64,000 nt of DNA from Costus lasius (lineage: Eukaryota; Streptophyta; Magnoliopsida; Zingiberales; Costaceae), in contig CM050450.1 of the NCBI GenBank assembly GCA_027563935.2, forward strand, positions 30,987,439 to 31,051,438. The letters are read 5' to 3'. This document shows, in pieces, positions 23,419 to 35,204 of the stretch; positions within the stretch are counted from its first letter, which is position 1; each line of letters opens with the position of its first letter. Below the pieces are notes generated by a model, which was given only the letters and a program-made list of their open reading frames with translations, was not told the DNA's origin and did not search any database. The position numbers were made by a program, and so were the translations under genes.

Positions 23419-26400
23419 ATGAGCTACAATGTGCAATCCCTACTGGAAAGGGAGAAGTTTGCTGGACCAAACTTCTCAGACTGGTACGGACACCTTAAGA
23501 TTGTTCTTAAGGCAGAGAGGAAACTGTATGTCCTCGAGACGGCTATACCGCCTCAGCCCGCTCCGAACGCCGCAAGGGCGGTTCGGGATGCCTATGAAAA
23601 GCATGTCAATGATAGCATTGATGTCGCTTGCCTGATACTAGCGTCTATGACGCCACCGCTGCAGCGTCAGCATGAGGATATGTCGGCTATAGAAATTATA
23701 GCAAACCTCAAGATGCTGTATGCTGCGCAGGCGAGGACTGAGCGCTATAATTTGACTAAGCTGTTCTTTTAGAGCAAACTGGCTGAAGGGAGCCCAGTGG
23801 GAGCTCACGTGCTCAAGATGATTGGGCACAAGGAGGCTCTAGAGAAACTGGGGCATACCATCAATCAGGAGCTTGCTGTAGACATTATTCTGCAGTCTCT
23901 CCCGCCCTCTTTCGATGCGTTCATCATTAACTTTAATATGAACAAAATCGATTGTACTCCGGCAGAGCTGCTGAATATGCTCTTGACTACTGAGGAGACT
24001 CTGAAGGGAAAGCCTTCAACCTCTGTCTTGATGTTTCCTTCGAGGAACAAGAAGAAGGGGAAGAAGGGCAAGACCCCTGTCAAGAGCTACAGCAAGGCTC
24101 TGAAGCAAAAGGTCAAGCGGTCGAAGGAATACAGATGTTTCCACTGTGGCCAGCTGGGTCACTGGAAAAAGGACTGTAAAGCGCTCCAAGGAGACAAGAG
24201 GGGAAGCATCGCTTCTGGCTCAGGTATATACGTGACGGAAGTCATGGTTTCATCTTCTTCTATTTCATGGGTGTTGAACACTGCATGTGGAGTTCACATT
24301 TGTTCAAATGTACAGGAACTCAAGAGAAGAAGACAGGTGGGACAGCATGAGGTGGACCTACGAGTTGGAAACGGGGCACGGGTTGCTGCTGTTGCTGTAG
24401 GAGACTATTTCATCTCTTTACCATCTGGACTTGTATTGGAACTAGACAATTGTTACTTTGTTCCCAGCATTACTAAAATATTATCTCCATTCCTGCTCTT
24501 GTCAGGAAGGGGTTTTCCTTTGAATGCAATATTTCAAAGTGTGTTCTTTCTTTAGATAATATTGTTTATGCTACTGGTTCAATTAACAATGGGTTATTCA
24601 TGTTGGACATGGAATGTTCTATACACAATATTGATAATAAGAAAGCCAAATATGCTGATGACAGCACCTTGCTATGGCATAGTCGTTTAGGTCATATTAA
24701 CAAGAAACGCATTAAGCGGTTGCATGATTATGGACTGCTGGGATCATTCTCCTATGAGGAGATTGATACATGCAAAGCTTGTTTGATGGGCAAAATGACG
24801 AAGTCGCCTTTTCCTCATAAAGGTCAAAGGACTTCAGGTTTACTTGACCTTATACACAGTGATGTGTGTGGGCCTTTTAGTAAACATGCCAGAGGTGGCT
24901 ATCAGTACTTCATTACCTTCACTGATGATTTCAGTAGGTATGGTTATGTCTATCTTATGAGACATAAAAGTGAATCTTTTGACAAGTTCAAAGAGTTCAA
25001 GAATGAAGTACAGAATCAGCTTGGCCGAAATGTCAAGGCACTTCGTTCTGATCGAGGTGGAGAATACCTAAGTCGAGAGTTTACTGACTATCTAAAGGAG
25101 TGGGATTATCTCACAGCTCACTCCGCTAGGAAAACCGCAATGGAATGGTGTGTCTGAGAGGAGGAACAGAACCTTATTGGATATGGTTCGTTCTATGATG
25201 AGTCAAGCTACTCTACCTTACTCCTTTTGGGGATTTGCACTGGAGACAGCTGCAAAGGTACTAAACCGAGTGCCATCCAAGGCAGTTTCAAAGACCCCAT
25301 ATGAATTATGGTATGGGAAACAGCCTAGCTTGACATTTATCAGGATCTGGGGCTGCGAGGCTTATGTCAAAAAGCTCGCCTCTGGAAAACTAGAGAGCAG
25401 ATCTGAGAAATGTATCTTTGTCGGTTACCCTAAGGAAACTAAGGGTTATTATTTCTACGATCCCAAAGAGAACAAGGTGTTTGTTGCTCGGACGGCCATA
25501 TTTCTTGAGAAGGAGTTTCTTCTGCAAGAGGCCAGTGGCAGAGAAATAAAGCTGGATGAGAATCCAGAGGAAGGACAAAGTGGTCAAGCACAGTTGGATG
25601 AGCCTGAGCCGGTAGAACAGGTTACTGAACAACCTGAGGCTCAGATATCACGGGAACCGCGAAGATCGGGAAGGATCCGTCGACAGCCTGAGCGCTATGA
25701 CGGAGTCTACATCATTGATAATGATGAACCCCTTACTTATGCGGATGCGGTCAGTGGACCGGATATAGCGAGATGGCTTGAAGCTATGCGCGCCGAGATG
25801 GACTCCATGTCAGATAACCAAGTCTGGGATTTGGTTGATCCGCCTCCGGGAGTTATCCCTATAGGCTGTAAATGGATCTTCAAGAAGAAGATTGACATGG
25901 ATGGTAACGTGGTTACCTATAAAGGCAGGCTAGTTGCGAAAGGTTTCAAACAAATCTACGGGATAGATTATGATGAAATTTTCTCACCTGTAGCTATGTT
26001 TAAGTCTATTCGGATTCTTTTCGCGATAGCAGCATATTATGATTATGAGATCTGGCAAATGGATGTGAAGACAGCTTTCCTTAATGGAAATCTGGATGAG
26101 GATGTGTATATGACACAACCAGAAGGTTTCACTAATCCATCATATCGTCATAAAATATGCAAGTTAAAGAAGTCTATTTATGGACTTAAACAAGCATCGA
26201 GAAGCTGGAATATTCGTTTTGATGAATCAATCTCTGAATTTGGTTTCATCAAGAACGAGGATGACCCGTGTGTATATAAGAGGTTTAGTGGGAGCGTGAT
26301 TACTTTCCTAGTCCTCTACGTCGATGATATCTTAATCATTGGAAACGATATTCCTGAACTGCATGTGGTTAAGGCATGGTTAAGGAAATGTTTCCAGATG

Positions 26401-27300
26401 AAAGATTTAGGAGAAGCAGCCTATGTATTAGGTGTGAAGATCTACAGGGATAGATCTAAGAGGCTTCTCGGGCTGTGCCAGAGTACTTACATCGATAAAG
26501 TCCTGGAGAGATTTCATTTAGAGAATTCTAAAAGAGGATATCTTCCAGTCAGACATGGTCTGAATCTTTCGAAGAGTCAGTGTCCACAAACACAGACTGA
26601 GAAAGATGAAATGGACAATACGCCTTATGCTTCGGCTATTGGATCCATTATGTATGCGATGTTGTGTACTCGCCGAGACGTCGCTTACGGGTTAAGCGTG
26701 ACCAGTCGGTTCCAAAGTAATCCAGGTATGGCGCACTGGATTGCAGTCAAGAACATTTTAAAATATATTCGGAGGACCAAAGATATGTTCTTGGTGTATG
26801 GTGGTCAGGAAGAACTCAGTATAGAAGGATATACTGACGCTTCGTTCCAGTCTGACCAGGATGATTTCCGATCGCAATCAGGCTATGTTTTTAGCTTGAA
26901 TGGAGGAGCAGTGGTGTGGAAAAGTTTCAAACAGTCAATTGTTGCTGATTCTACCACAGAAGCCGAGTATGTAGCAGCCTCGGAAGCATCCAAGGAGGCA
27001 GTGTGGATTCGTAAGTTCGTTCAAGAACTTGGTGTTGTTCCTTCGAGTGCAGATCCTTTGGTTATCTTCTGTGATAACACTGGAGCAATCGCACAAGCAA
27101 AGGAACCACGGTCGCACCAGAAGTCCAAGCACATACAGAGACGGTTTCACTTGATCAGGGAGATCATAGATCGTGGCGAGATCAAAGTCTGCAAGGTTCA
27201 TACAGATGACAATCTGGCAGACCCGCTTACTAAGCCTCTGGCGCAGCAGAAGCATGAGAAGCACTGTAATAATATGGGTTTGAGATTCCTCAACCATTAG
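23419..27300 (+). pseudogene. gag-pol of B1 (disrupted)
   Basis: Single-frame copia polyprotein layout: Gag with capsid segment and zinc knuckle (CFHCGQLGHWKKDC, near 24136), aspartic protease, integrase, RT (FLVLYVDDILIIG near 26310) and RNase H, ending at TAG 27298-27300. Breaks: TAG for Gln at 23770-23772, a one-base loss near 24475, and a two-base loss near 25100 inside integrase. The protease DTA has become NTA (24277-24279), which should abolish cleavage. From 25150 onward the integrase C-terminal part, RT and RNase H form one open 716-codon frame. B1 cannot make a working polyprotein. Confidence 0.92.
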
Positions 27301-27310
27301 ATTAAGTGCA

Positions 27311-27319
27311 AGTGGGAGA
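27311..27319 (+). other. Polypurine tract of B1
   Basis: AGTGGGAGA directly precedes the 3' LTR and primes plus-strand DNA synthesis. The same string precedes the 3' LTRs of A2, A4 and B2. Confidence 0.8.
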
Positions 27320-27320
27320 T

Positions 27321-29000
27321 TGTTGGGGTATGCCCTTAAGGCTAATGTTTGAGGCCTTGGGATTGTAACAGTATCATGTATAAACTCTTATGTTTATAAA
27401 GGCAATGGTTGTTATTCAGTTTGTTATATTATCTGCTGCAATACATATACTTCTGAATAATGTCTCAATGCTGTTCAGCTGGGCTGACATGCAGTAAAGT
27501 CCTTAGTCGAGATATCTTGGTGAACATGAGACAACCTTGATATGATTGAGACTAATATGTGTTCTAATCTTATAGGATGCTTCGAGCATGGAATAAGATG
27601 TAGACTCATGGGTACATTGGATGTACTGGACAGACCCTACTAGGATATTCAATTGCTTGTCACAATGTGAATAATCCTTGATTACAACAAGTGGCACATT
27701 TCCTCTGACTTGAGATCACTTGTGTTTCTAAATGATGATTGTCATTGTTTTGAGGTAGTTCAATATCATTTGAAACATAATGGTTATAGACTATCTTGGA
27801 TGGTGAACTTGAGTCATGTTAGGGCGCTAGTGATAGATATAGGATTGCCGTCTCCTTGATTGGAGTGTGATGTTCTAAAGGGGCCCCCCTGGATGAGATG
27901 ATTGAGAAAGTGTATGGCCATACCCAGGTGACTATGATCATCTGATCTAATCATGCTCATCATATTGGAGCTACAAGCTTGACACGCTTGTCCAATAAGA
28001 ACATCCAGTGGCAAAGGAAACTTGCATGCCTTGTGAAGTGGATTCACACTTGTGCTGTGGTTTGGGTGTAGTCTTGGAAGACTCTTTTCTTTATATCGGG
28101 AGACAGTGATGTGTTGCTAGATACCCCTCACTGATCGTGATAACGTGAGTTATCGTTACCGACATTTAAAGAAAACCCTCAGGGTCGCACAATTTGATGA
28201 TATGGCTTACTTAAGTCAGATCGTATGGACTGAATTGTTTGGGTTCAGTTTGAAAGGATTTAATCTCTGATTGTAAGTGAGATCTGGTCTGATCATGTTT
28301 GATTGATTAGGGCTTGAGATCGGTAAGCTTCGATCGAGAGAATGGATGCTAGATCGGTGAGATCAGGAGCATCAAAGATGAACGGTTGGATCTGGAGCCT
28401 TAGGGTTTAATTGTGATCTAGACCAAATCGCTTGGGTTAATTGGTCTTGGACCAAACTGAAATTGAACCAGCTCATCAAGTGAGCGCATGGTTCAAGTGG
28501 AGAGGAGTATGCGCTTGGGGTAATCCCATGGTCGCATGAAGAGAGTGGTTTACTATTTTTGGAAACCATGTTTCCAAATCGTGACCACGCCTCACGATAG
28601 CTTCTCTTCACGCCTATTGTCGCTCCTTCCTCGCGTGGCTCTCTCATTCGAGTTTTTTTGGGGTTGACGACAAGAAGCAAATCGCCAAGCAAAGAAAAGG
28701 TTCTCTCTTCCCTTCCATACGACAAGGACCTCTTGGAACCTTGCTAGCACAAGGAGCACCATCGGAGTAGGCGACTTCTTCATCTTGTGTGCGCATCCTT
28801 TGGAGGAGATCCCTATCGCTCTCTACTTCCAAGTCTCCATCTAGAAATGGCATCGGTATGACATCTTCTATGTTTGCAATCGGTTTAACAAGTTGATCAT
28901 ATGTTATGCATGAATCTGATCCCCTAGAAACCCTCTTCCGCTGCTTAAAAATTTTATACGCGCCATGCTTTAGGGTTTCGCCCCCTTCTGGGGACTTTCA
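27321..29000 (+). repeat. 3' LTR of B1 (1680 bp)
   Basis: Nearly identical to 19909-21590; the visible differences are mostly transitions plus two small gaps. It ends GGGGACTTTCA at 29000, followed by the target copy TTATC and the SCPL exon. Confidence 0.93.
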
Positions 29001-30446
29001 TTATCAACCTCAAAGGTGTTTTGGTAAGACATTTCCAAATTGCTCTAACTAGTAGTAGCAACAATGTTCGTTATTTGTTTCCACCTAATTGATGGTAAAA
29101 TTTTTAATTTGATGAATGATATATCAATTGAAATTTGTACATGACCCTAACATAGAAAACAATTTGTTGCTACTTTTGCATGAATTATGTAATAATTGAG
29201 TTTGAAAAATATGATATATGCATATACTTATTTCTCTATGGCTTTGTAGACTGGAAATCCTCAGCTTGATTAGGGAGTGTAATTTATGTATATATTTACT
29301 TGTGTTTTTTACAGGTTGGAAACCCACAACTCGATTGGGGAGTAAACTTTTTTGCAAAGGCAGAGTTTGGTTGGAACCATGGGATTATCACTTACAAATT
29401 ATATCAAGCTTTCATTAATGAATGTCAATCAATAAAAGACCATTCCATCCCTTACCGGTATCAACATGAAAACTGTAAGGGTACCATGTGTGCAATCCAT
29501 GCAAGAATTCATCACAAAGATATAGATAGCTACAATATTTACATGCCCGTATGCTCCAAAAATAATGGCACAACAAGTGTAAAACTTCTACTTCATCCAT
29601 TGTTATACTTCCATATATCATTGGTTAACATGCACATAAACGTTTTGGTCCTTTTTTTTTGTGCATACTTAGGATGCATTTATCAGATTGGAGAAGGACT
29701 AGACAACATATGATCCTTGTGCAAGTTTCATCATGGATGTTTATCTTAATCGAAATGATGTGAAAAGGGCATTGCATGCCAATGTTACTCACCTTCCGTA
29801 TCCATACTCAACTTGCAAGTTAAGTATTTTGATGTCTTCTTTTAGTAAAATAATTGGTATGAATTTGAGATTAATCTTATTATAAATTGCCACATGAACT
29901 ATGTGCATAGCTAACTAGTCAAGTACTTATATACTAATTCTATAATGTTGATACAGCAAACATATACACAATATATATGATGAAGATGATCAAGAATCAA
30001 TAGTTGTTCCTACAATGCGAAAGCTACTAGATGAAGGCTTTCGTGTTTGGATTTACAGGTGCTATTACATGTTCAGTTCAAGTCCTTCTAAAATATCTGG
30101 GTAAAAAAATAATAATAACTTATGAATATGTCATAACATTGTGTGTTACAACTTTGACAGTGGTGATCTAGATGGGGCTGTGCCTATGCAAGGAACGAGG
30201 GAGGTTATCATCAGCATGAATCTAACAGAGAAGACGTGGGACAAATGGGTAGGGTGGAGAGAATGGTACTACAATGATGAAGTGGCTGGTTGGATGGTGG
30301 AATATCTCAAAAGATTAATCTTCATCACTATGAGAGGAGCTGGGCATATGGTGCCAGTTAATGCTCCTGGGCGCTCACTCACTCTATTCTTGAACTTTAT
30401 CAAGGGTGAGCCATTACCCTACAACATCACTAAAACAAAAGCATAA
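29001..30446 (+). pseudogene. Serine carboxypeptidase-like gene, 3' half (exons 4b-8)
   Basis: Continues the gene beyond B1. TTATC at 29001-29005 repeats 19904-19908; new coding begins at 29006. Exons: 4b, to 29023 (INLKGVL, then GTAAGA); 5, 29315-29578 (VGNPQLDWG..); 6, 29703-29818 ([21 protein letters not shown]); 7, 29957-30058 (MRKLLDEGFRVWIY); 8, 30161-30446 (SGDLDG.., GAGHMVP.., stop TAA). Catalytic Asp370 and His430 are present. Removing the insertion and one target copy, the exon lengths sum to 1389 bases from 19066, 462 residues, a normal SCPL size. Exon 6 could instead use the better pyrimidine tract ending at 29672, but that frame hits TAG at 29700-29702. The gene is therefore recently broken by insertion, not eroded. 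Confidence 0.88.
29214..29283 (+). repeat. Decayed duplicate of the intron 4 end and exon 5 start
   Basis: About 70 bases in intron 4 resemble the adjacent 29284-29350. Both have an ATGNATATA-like upstream part, an AG acceptor (TTTGTAG at 29243-29249; TTTACAG at 29308-29314) and the first exon codons. Using its own acceptor, the copy reads TGNPQLD and then TAG where exon 5 has Trp. A tandem duplication that would terminate translation if spliced in. Confidence 0.65.
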
Positions 30447-30845
30447 GTCTATGTAACGTTCTAACCACAACACATGTGTAAATGTCTTAATGCACTAGGA
30501 TGCATCGGTTGATCTGTTTCATCATTCTTCATGATAAGAATTGGTTGGTGATGGTTTGTGTTGTATTACAATTTACGGTAAAGTATCCAAGATATAATTG
30601 ATTAAAATTTATTATTCACATGTGCTAGATAAAAAATGTGTATATGTATACAAAATTGTAAAGATACAACAAATTTCTAAAATGCTTCACTATAAAAGAA
30701 AGGAATTTTGTATTAAAATTAAAAGACATGATACCTTCAAACCGAGTTTGAGGGAAATGTTGAGATAGATACCCAATTGGGCACCCTCTACATGTATCCC
30801 CGTGCTAATAGGATAGATACCCAATTGGGGATACCCAATTGGTTA
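30447..30845. other. 3' flank of the SCPL gene with short CCAATTGG repeats
   Basis: Non-coding. From 30764 to 30850 the phrase GATACCCAATTGGG occurs three times (near 30768, 30816 and 30830), each with the palindrome CCAATTGG at its core. No clear AATAAA signal lies near the stop codon. The gene's 3' untranslated region should end here. Confidence 0.5.
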
Positions 30846-31877
30846 TCCCCAATCAATATACCTGAGTGGATCTGGAACAACTCTGGTACTTGTGAGACTG
30901 GTATATGGGCTGGTTAGGTACGAGATACTAATGCAGACATATGGGTATATTAGTGGAGGATATACTGGACTGACCTGCTGTGAGGCTATAACTTGGTGTC
31001 ATGAATTCTCCTCACAAGTGACAGGAGATGCATTGATCCCTTGACTTGAGATCATTGACTGTTCTATGTGGTTAGGGACATGCTTTGATACAACCTAACA
31101 CCTCGCTGTAGTTGGGAGGTAAAAATAGTTGTTATTGAGCATGTCACGACCCATATGAGAAGGTCAATGGACAGACAAAGGATTTGCCCCTTCCTGAGAG
31201 AAGCTTGATATCCATGGAGCTCCTCTTTGGTTCTATGACTGAAAGTGGTATGGCCATACCCAGGTGACAACCTGATTTAGTCATGATCATGTGATTGGGT
31301 GAAAACAAATGATGACACACTTGTCCAATCGGATATCATATTGGCAAAGGGACAATAATGTATCTTCACCTAGTTGCGATGATAGAGATGTCGATATCGA
31401 TATCCATTCCGATGACTTGGGTAGCAGCGATGCACTACTAGGTGTCACTCACTGCTTGTGGTGACCTTAGGTCAGCACAGCCAACGTCAGAGGAACCTAT
31501 AGGGTCGCACACCTTGATACTCGAGTTCTCGTATTGATCGGGAAGCCTTATGATCAAGTTATTGGATAACTCGGATCTATTTGAGAGATTTCATCAGTGC
31601 CAACGGGCCTGATGAGATGGAAGAGAGTTATTGGAGCCAAAATTCATTTTTGGTAGGTTGACCCAAAATTGACCATGATTGGTCACATTTGGATTAGGGT
31701 TGCATTAGATTGGATCCAATGACTTAATCAACCTATGTAATGAAGTTTGGGCTAGCTCATTATCCAATGAGGCCCAATTTCAAGTTGTCATGAAGAGGGA
31801 ATTGGCTAAAAGGGTATAATGGGGAGAAGTCTCCTCCCAATGGCGCCTAAGGGCATAATGGGGAGGAGTGGGCGCAT
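30846..31877 (+). repeat. Internal fragment of a family A LTR, plus strand
   Basis: Matches about positions 195-1200 of the family A LTR (for example GGTCGCACACCTTGATACT near 31503) but lacks both ends. It meets the minus-strand LTR piece of element M at 31877 head to head, with nearly adjoining LTR coordinates, as an inversion inside one LTR would produce. Confidence 0.75.
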
Positions 31878-32044
31878 GTTGAGCACAGATCCAATCTGTC
31901 TCTAGGGACATTATCATGTAAGTACATAATCGCAGATGCAGACAAACATTGATAATGACAATGCCAGAATGATATATATATATATATATATCAAGTAGTA
32001 CAGAAGATGGACCGATACTAGGTCTCAGGGCATACACACCAACA
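31878..32044 (-). repeat. 3' LTR stub of element M
   Basis: The minus strand starts TGTTGGTGTGTATGCCC at 32044 and covers only the first 165 bases of the LTR before the inversion junction. It includes a TA dinucleotide run at 31974-31990. A polypurine tract and RNase H follow on the right, so this is the 3' LTR of a minus-strand copia. Confidence 0.75.
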
Positions 32045-32530
32045 ATCTCCCACTTGCACTTAGACCTAGAGGTTGATGAACCTCAACCCCATATCCCTGG
32101 CGTGACCATCTTGCTTATGTTGCGCCAAAGCCTTGGTCAATGGGTCTGCTAGATTGTTCTTTATGTCAACTCTACTAATCTTGACATCACCTCGGTCAAT
32201 GATCTATCTGATCAGGTGAAATCTTCTGAGTATGTGTTTGGACCTTTGATGAGACCTTGGTTTCTTGGCTTGTGCAATTATCCCATTGTTGTCACAGTAG
32301 AGCTCAATGGGATCCACTACACTTGGAACCACCTGAAGTTTAGAAATGAACTTCCTCATCCAAACGACTTCTTTGGCTGCCTTAGAAGCGGCCACATACT
32401 CAGCCTCGGTTCTAGAATCAGCAATGGTGGATTGCTTAAAGCTCTTCCAGCAAACAGCGCCTCCATTCATCTTGAACACATAGCCGGCTTGCGATCTGAA
32501 GTCATCAGGGTCAGACTGGAATGACGCATC
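32045..32530 (-). pseudogene. Element M pol, RNase H part
   Basis: Minus-strand RNase H of a family A copia. STIADSRTEAEYVAAS, ELYCDNNGIIAQAK and KHILRRFHLIR are readable, with a stop directly after the last. The frame stops at the A2 insertion (GCATC at 32526-32530) in the YTDASFQSD block and resumes at 49814-49818 with the same GCATC. Earlier parts lie at 49814-50388 and 59428-59720. Confidence 0.85.
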
Positions 32531-34485
32531 TGTTGGTGTATATGCCCTAGGACCTAGTTTTGGTCAACTTATGTACTACTTGACATTGATATTTATATAT
32601 CATTCTGGCATTGTCGTTATCATTGTTTGACTACACCTGCGATTGTGTACTTACATGATAATGTCCCTGGAGACAGATTGGATCTGTGCTCGAATTATAA
32701 TCCCCAGTCAATGTACCTTAGTGGATATGGGACAGCTATGGTACTTGTGAGACTGGTATGTGGGCTGGTTAGGCACGTGGTGCTAACGCAGACACATGAG
32801 TATATCATTGGGGATATACGGGATAGACCCGCTATGAGGCTATGACTTGGTGTCATGAGTTATCCTCATAAGTGACAGGAGATGCATTGATCCCTTGACT
32901 TGAGGTCATTGATCATTCTATATGGTTAGGGACTTGCTTTGATACAACCTAACACCTTGCCGTAGCTGGGAGGTCATAACGGTTGTTATTGAACATGTCA
33001 CGACCCATATGAGAAGATCAATGGACAGACATAGGATTTGCCCCTTCCTAAGGAAGTATGATATCCATGGAGCTCCTTTATGGTTCTATGACTGAGAGTG
33101 TATGGCCATACCCAGGTAAGAACCTGTATTAGTCATAGCCATGTGATTGGATGAAAACAAGTGGTGACACACTTGTCCAATCGGATATCAGTACGGCAAA
33201 GAGACTGTAATGCATCTGTACCTAGTTGCGATGATGGGGATGTCGATGTCGATATCCATTCCAACGACCTGGGTAGCAGCGATGCACTGCTAGGTGCCAC
33301 TCACTGCTTGTGATGACCTTTTGTCAGCACTGCCAGCGTCAGAGGAACCTACAGGGTCGCACACCTTGATACTTGAGTTCTCGTATTGATCGGGAAGCCT
33401 TATGATCGAGTTATTGGATAACTCTGATCTAATTGGGAGATTTCATCAGCGCCAATGGGCCTGATGAGATGGAAGAATGTTATTGGAGCCAAACTTCATT
33501 TTTGGCAGGTTGACCCGTATTTGACCATGGTTGGTCACATTTGGATTAGGGTTGCATTGGATTGGATCCAAGTGCTTAATCAACCTATGCAATGATGTTT
33601 GGGCTAGCTCATTATCCAATGAGGCCCAATAATAAGTTCTCATAAAGAGATGAGAGGCTAAAAGGGTATAATGGGGACAAATCTTCTCCCCTAGGCACCT
33701 ATGGGCATAATGGGGAGAAGTGGCACAATTTGCTTCATAAGGAAGCAATTGGCGCCTCCCCCTTAATCTCTTATGGTATGAATGCCAATATGGCATTACT
33801 TGGGGCGCAAGGCAAGGCCTTGGCGCACAAAGAAAGACATGGGCTCTAAAAGGAATGGTTGAATGAGTATTATGGAAATGTCTTGGAGACTTTCCTTATC
33901 TCAAACCTTCTAATCATAGCCGCCCACTTGTCTTAATCCTAGCCTTTCATAAATCGCCTCTTGCCCTATAAAAGAGCACCTAGCCGAGCCCTCTTGTGTG
34001 CAATTAATTCCTTGAAGGCGTGAACACAAGGAGAGGGGCGAGTGCTTGGAGTAAGGGCGCATCTTCCTTCTTCCATAACCGCAAGCCACTTCTTCCTTTC
34101 CTCTTGGCGCAAGGAACATTAGTGCTTGGCGTTTTTGGATAGTCTTCCTTCTTCTCTTGGTGCATCATCTCTCTTGGTGGTGCAAGTGAAGTAGAGTATC
34201 TCCCTAAGGCTTGGATCTTCTTCCCGAGGCTAGCACCGGGCGTGGAAGAAGAGAACTCAAGAGATCCGTGTGTGCGAGACTGCAGAGGGCGAACACTTGG
34301 GCGCCTTCATCGACATCGCTCTACATTGCTCTTAAGGTATTTCCTAACTCATCGTGTTGACTCCCTTGCATGCGATCTTCACTGGGTTTTTTGGGACCGG
34401 CCTATTTCGGGGACATTCTTCCGCTGCGAAAAATGTATGTCCATAACTCTGAAAAATTATAAAATGTCCCCGGGGTTTCCCAACA
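32531..34485 (+). repeat. 5' LTR of A2 (1955 bp)
   Basis: TGTTGG..CCAACA ends. TATA box CTATAAAAG at 33966-33974. Donor-like AAGGTATTT with the intron start at 34337. Confidence 0.93.
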
Positions 34486-34486
34486 G

Positions 34487-34498
34487 TGGTATCAGAGC
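34487..34498 (+). other. Primer-binding site of A2
   Basis: TGGTATCAGAGC, a full match to the initiator-Met tRNA complement, one base after the LTR. Confidence 0.88.
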
Positions 34499-35204
34499 AA
34501 CTTGCAAGACTCGAACGATGTTTTACCGTTATGTTGTCACTATAGGATTGCATGCCTGTAATGATAGACATAAGATAAAACTGAGATGATGAGACCTTAA
34601 ACAAAAACCCTCAATTAAAATATCAAGTCTGGTAGCCTTCTAACGCGTAGCCCTCACTAAGCTATCGATCAGTGGAGTTGTGAATTGTTTCCCACCCTCG
34701 TGGGACACACCCACTTATCTTTAGAAAGTGCATGGTCGCAATGGTTTCCCCAGTCCAGTTTTAACCTGGGCGTGCCTTCACAAGGAAACTCGTTGGCCCT
34801 GGGCATAACGGTTAGGAATGGACTTGACTAGAAGTTCACATGTGCTGGGCACATGGTGAAAATCTAGAGGCATCGTTGAGAGGTAAGGTTTCATGTTGTA
34901 TCCAGCCCTCGCTGGATATGAAATGCCCAGACTGTCTCAACAGGGGGAGTTGCTTGGAGCAACCGGCTGGCGCGCCCACCTTAGGAAGCATGGGTTACTT
35001 TGTGCATCTCATCCCACCCTCGTGGGACGCAAAGCCTCATGTGAAATAAGGATCCCATCTAACTAGGAAGTTTTAAACTTCCCGATTGACTTTGTGGGTT
35101 GTCAATTCGAATATAAAATAGTGGGAGCCATGGTCATTTAAAACAAGTCCAGTTTAAATGATTCGAAGTAGTACTAATCTGTTCTTCTTGGGTGTTGTAG
35201 AACA
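34499..35204 (+). other. Shortened 5' leader of A2 with hairpin cluster
   Basis: Only about 0.7 kb against 1.6 kb in A4: the segment between two GATGTTTTA repeats (A4 positions near 52306 and 53250) is missing. It keeps three stem-loops: TCCCAC-CCTC-GTGGGA (34690-34705), TATCCAGC-CCTC-GCTGGATA (34899-34918) and TCCCAC-CCTC-GTGGGA (35012-35027). A TACTAAT..GTTGTAG 3' splice site ends at 35200. Confidence 0.7.

Larger units (their letters stand above)
19909..29000 (+). mobile_element. Complete family B copia element B1 (9092 bp)
   Basis: Both LTRs, primer-binding site, leader, gag-pol, polypurine tract and a perfect target-site duplication TTATC (19904-19908 and 29001-29005) are present. Inserted in sense orientation in exon 4 of the SCPL gene. 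The LTR pair shows roughly a dozen differences by eye over 1.68 kb, pointing to a recent insertion. The coding region has at least three disruptions, so B1 is not autonomous now. Confidence 0.95.

Noticed and set aside
26935..27297. 120-codon minus-strand frame opposite RNase H
   Set aside because: Antisense shadow of a conserved pol region; it recurs in every copy for that reason.
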